This document shows, piece after piece, positions 63,185 to 64,000 of a stretch of 64,000 nucleotides of DNA. Every line of letters starts with the position of its first letter. Position 1 is the first letter of the stretch. The stretch covers positions 1 to 64,000 of the forward strand of contig QCBP01000005.1 of NCBI GenBank assembly GCA_003279055.1, read 5' to 3'. The position numbers and the translations under genes were made by a program. The notes below the pieces were generated by a model. The model saw only the letters and a list, made by a program, of their open reading frames with translations, was not told the origin of the DNA and did no database searches. The stretch comes from Prochlorococcus sp. AG-347-I21. GTDB lineage: Bacteria; Cyanobacteriota; Cyanobacteriia; PCC-6307; Cyanobiaceae.

Positions 63185-64000
63185 ATGCTTAAAGTAAATA
63201 GAGATGAATTTTTAATAAAGCCATTTCTAAAAAGAAATAATATTAGAGCTTCCTATCAAATTATTTCTACCATCTTCCCAATATTCTCTATTTGGTTAAC
63301 TATCCACTACATAATAAATCAACCTTTTTCATTATTGATTAAAGGATTTTTATTAATACCTTTTATAGTTCTTCTTACTCTATTCTCTTCTCGAACATTC
63401 TCATTAATGCATGATTGCGGTCATAATTCTCTTTTTACAAAACGAAAATTAAACCGCTTCTTTGGATTTTTACTTGGCTTGGTTAATGGTATTCCACAGA
63501 AGTCATGGTCGATTGATCATGCATTTCATCATAGAAATAATGGAAATTGGGAAATTTACAAAGGACCGATAGATGTCTTAAGTATTGAAGATTATGAATC
63601 CCTTACAAAAAGAGAGCAAATATTTTATAAAGTAAGCCGCAACTGGATTATGCTTTTCCCTGGCGGTTTTTTTTACCTAGTTTTAAAACCTAGATTAGGA
63701 CTTGTTATTATTATTTTTAATTTAATTAAAGATATATTGGAAGAGAATTTTATCAAAATAAAAAACAGAGAAATTTCTCAACTTCTAGTTATTAATTCAA
63801 GATTCAAACCACCTTTTTCTGATTATGGAGATAATTTCAGTGAACTAAGTGAATTAATAATCAATAACATAGTAGTAATACTAGGCTGGATTTTTATGTG
63901 TAAATGGTTGGGGTTAGTTTTTTTCTTAACATTTTATTCCATTGTTTTAACATTATCAGCAGCAATTTTAATATGTGTTTTTTTCGTGCAACATAACTAT
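63185..64000 (+). CDS. Fatty acid desaturase (cut by window edge)
   Basis: The open frame covers 272 residues and runs off the right edge. Membrane desaturase of the acyl-lipid type: hydrophobic pairs (about 30-75) flank the first histidine box MHDCGHNSLF, and the second box is DHAFHHRNNG. The sequence at the edge, CVFFVQHNY, looks like the conserved segment before or in the later part of such enzymes. It puts double bonds into membrane lipid acyl chains; regiospecificity cannot be told. It follows the small-gene zone on the same strand. Confidence 0.88.
   Translation, partial: MLKVNRDEFLIKPFLKRNNIRASYQIISTIFPIFSIWLTIHYIINQPFSLLIKGFLLIPFIVLLTLFSSRTFSLMHDCGHNSLFTKRKLNRFFGFLLGLVNGIPQKSWSIDHAFHHRNNGNWEIYKGPIDVLSIEDYESLTKREQIFYKVSRNWIMLFPGGFFYLVLKPRLGLVIIIFNLIKDILEENFIKIKNREISQLLVINSRFKPPFSDYGDNFSELSELIINNIVVILGWIFMCKWLGLVFFLTFYSIVLTLSAAILICVFFVQHNY

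Overview
The window reads as chromosomal DNA of a high-light-adapted marine picocyanobacterium of the Prochlorococcus type. Evidence seen directly: strongly AT-rich sequence, very short gaps, chlorophyll synthase (chlG), ndhB, plant-type ferredoxin, demethylphylloquinone methyltransferase, a PSII S4-domain protein, and kaiB and kaiC with no kaiA between kaiB and rplU. Assignment to a particular clade is inference; no rRNA is present. No prophage, insertion sequence, CRISPR array or transposase is visible.

Layout. 1-12.3 kb is housekeeping and photosynthesis: a lipoprotein fragment, topA, ndhB, an ABC ATPase, birA, a DUF721/DciA-like gene, menG/ubiE, hisF, DUF2862, chlG, a class A PBP and rsmB. 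12.3-15.5 kb is a minus-strand accessory block: two tiny genes, then a photolyase-related gene coupled to DUF2256, TIGR03643 and DCC-type thiol-oxidoreductase genes. 15.5-30 kb has a TrmH-type methylase, a lone peptide-type permease, lepA, mqo, a Nfu scaffold, a DUF4278 gene behind a GC-rich leader, an ArsM-like methylase with a class V aminotransferase, murE, yidD, rpsD and a three-gene transsulfuration cluster. 30-47 kb is core: cysteine synthase, queA, pdhC, kaiC, kaiB, rplU, rpmA, truB, a SpoIID-like gene, rnz, a lumenal pentapeptide-repeat protein, ferredoxin, prmA, serA, the S4 protein and tRNA-Val(GAC). 47-57.9 kb mixes accessory genes (DoxX, a photolyase-like protein with swapped domain order, a truncated DNA ligase, SDR, DUF1643, pirin, GAF) with murD. 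57.9-63.2 kb is a zone of very small genes, many with one membrane helix, ending in a fatty-acid desaturase cut by the window edge.

The genes form short operons or convergent pairs. Pathway links include methionine/cysteine synthesis (27.3-31.0 kb), cell wall synthesis (PBP, murE, murD, SpoIID-like), pigment/quinone synthesis (chlG, menG) and light-damage repair (two photolyase-superfamily genes). The KaiB/KaiC pair without KaiA fits the reduced hourglass-like timer known for Prochlorococcus.

The least ordinary objects are the photolyase-like protein at 48189-49343, whose FAD domain precedes the Rossmann-like domain; the Fe-S-type photolyase relative at 12803 that appears to lack cluster cysteines; a cystathionine gamma-synthase with a fungal Str2-like N-terminus at 28448; the stand-alone LigA adenylation domain behind an in-frame stop at 49660; and the structured GC-rich leader at 21251-21343. 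No non-coding gap exceeds about 300 bases; the longest (49344-49620, 54356-54636, 60479-60762, 61124-61368) are AT-rich and hold only the items listed.
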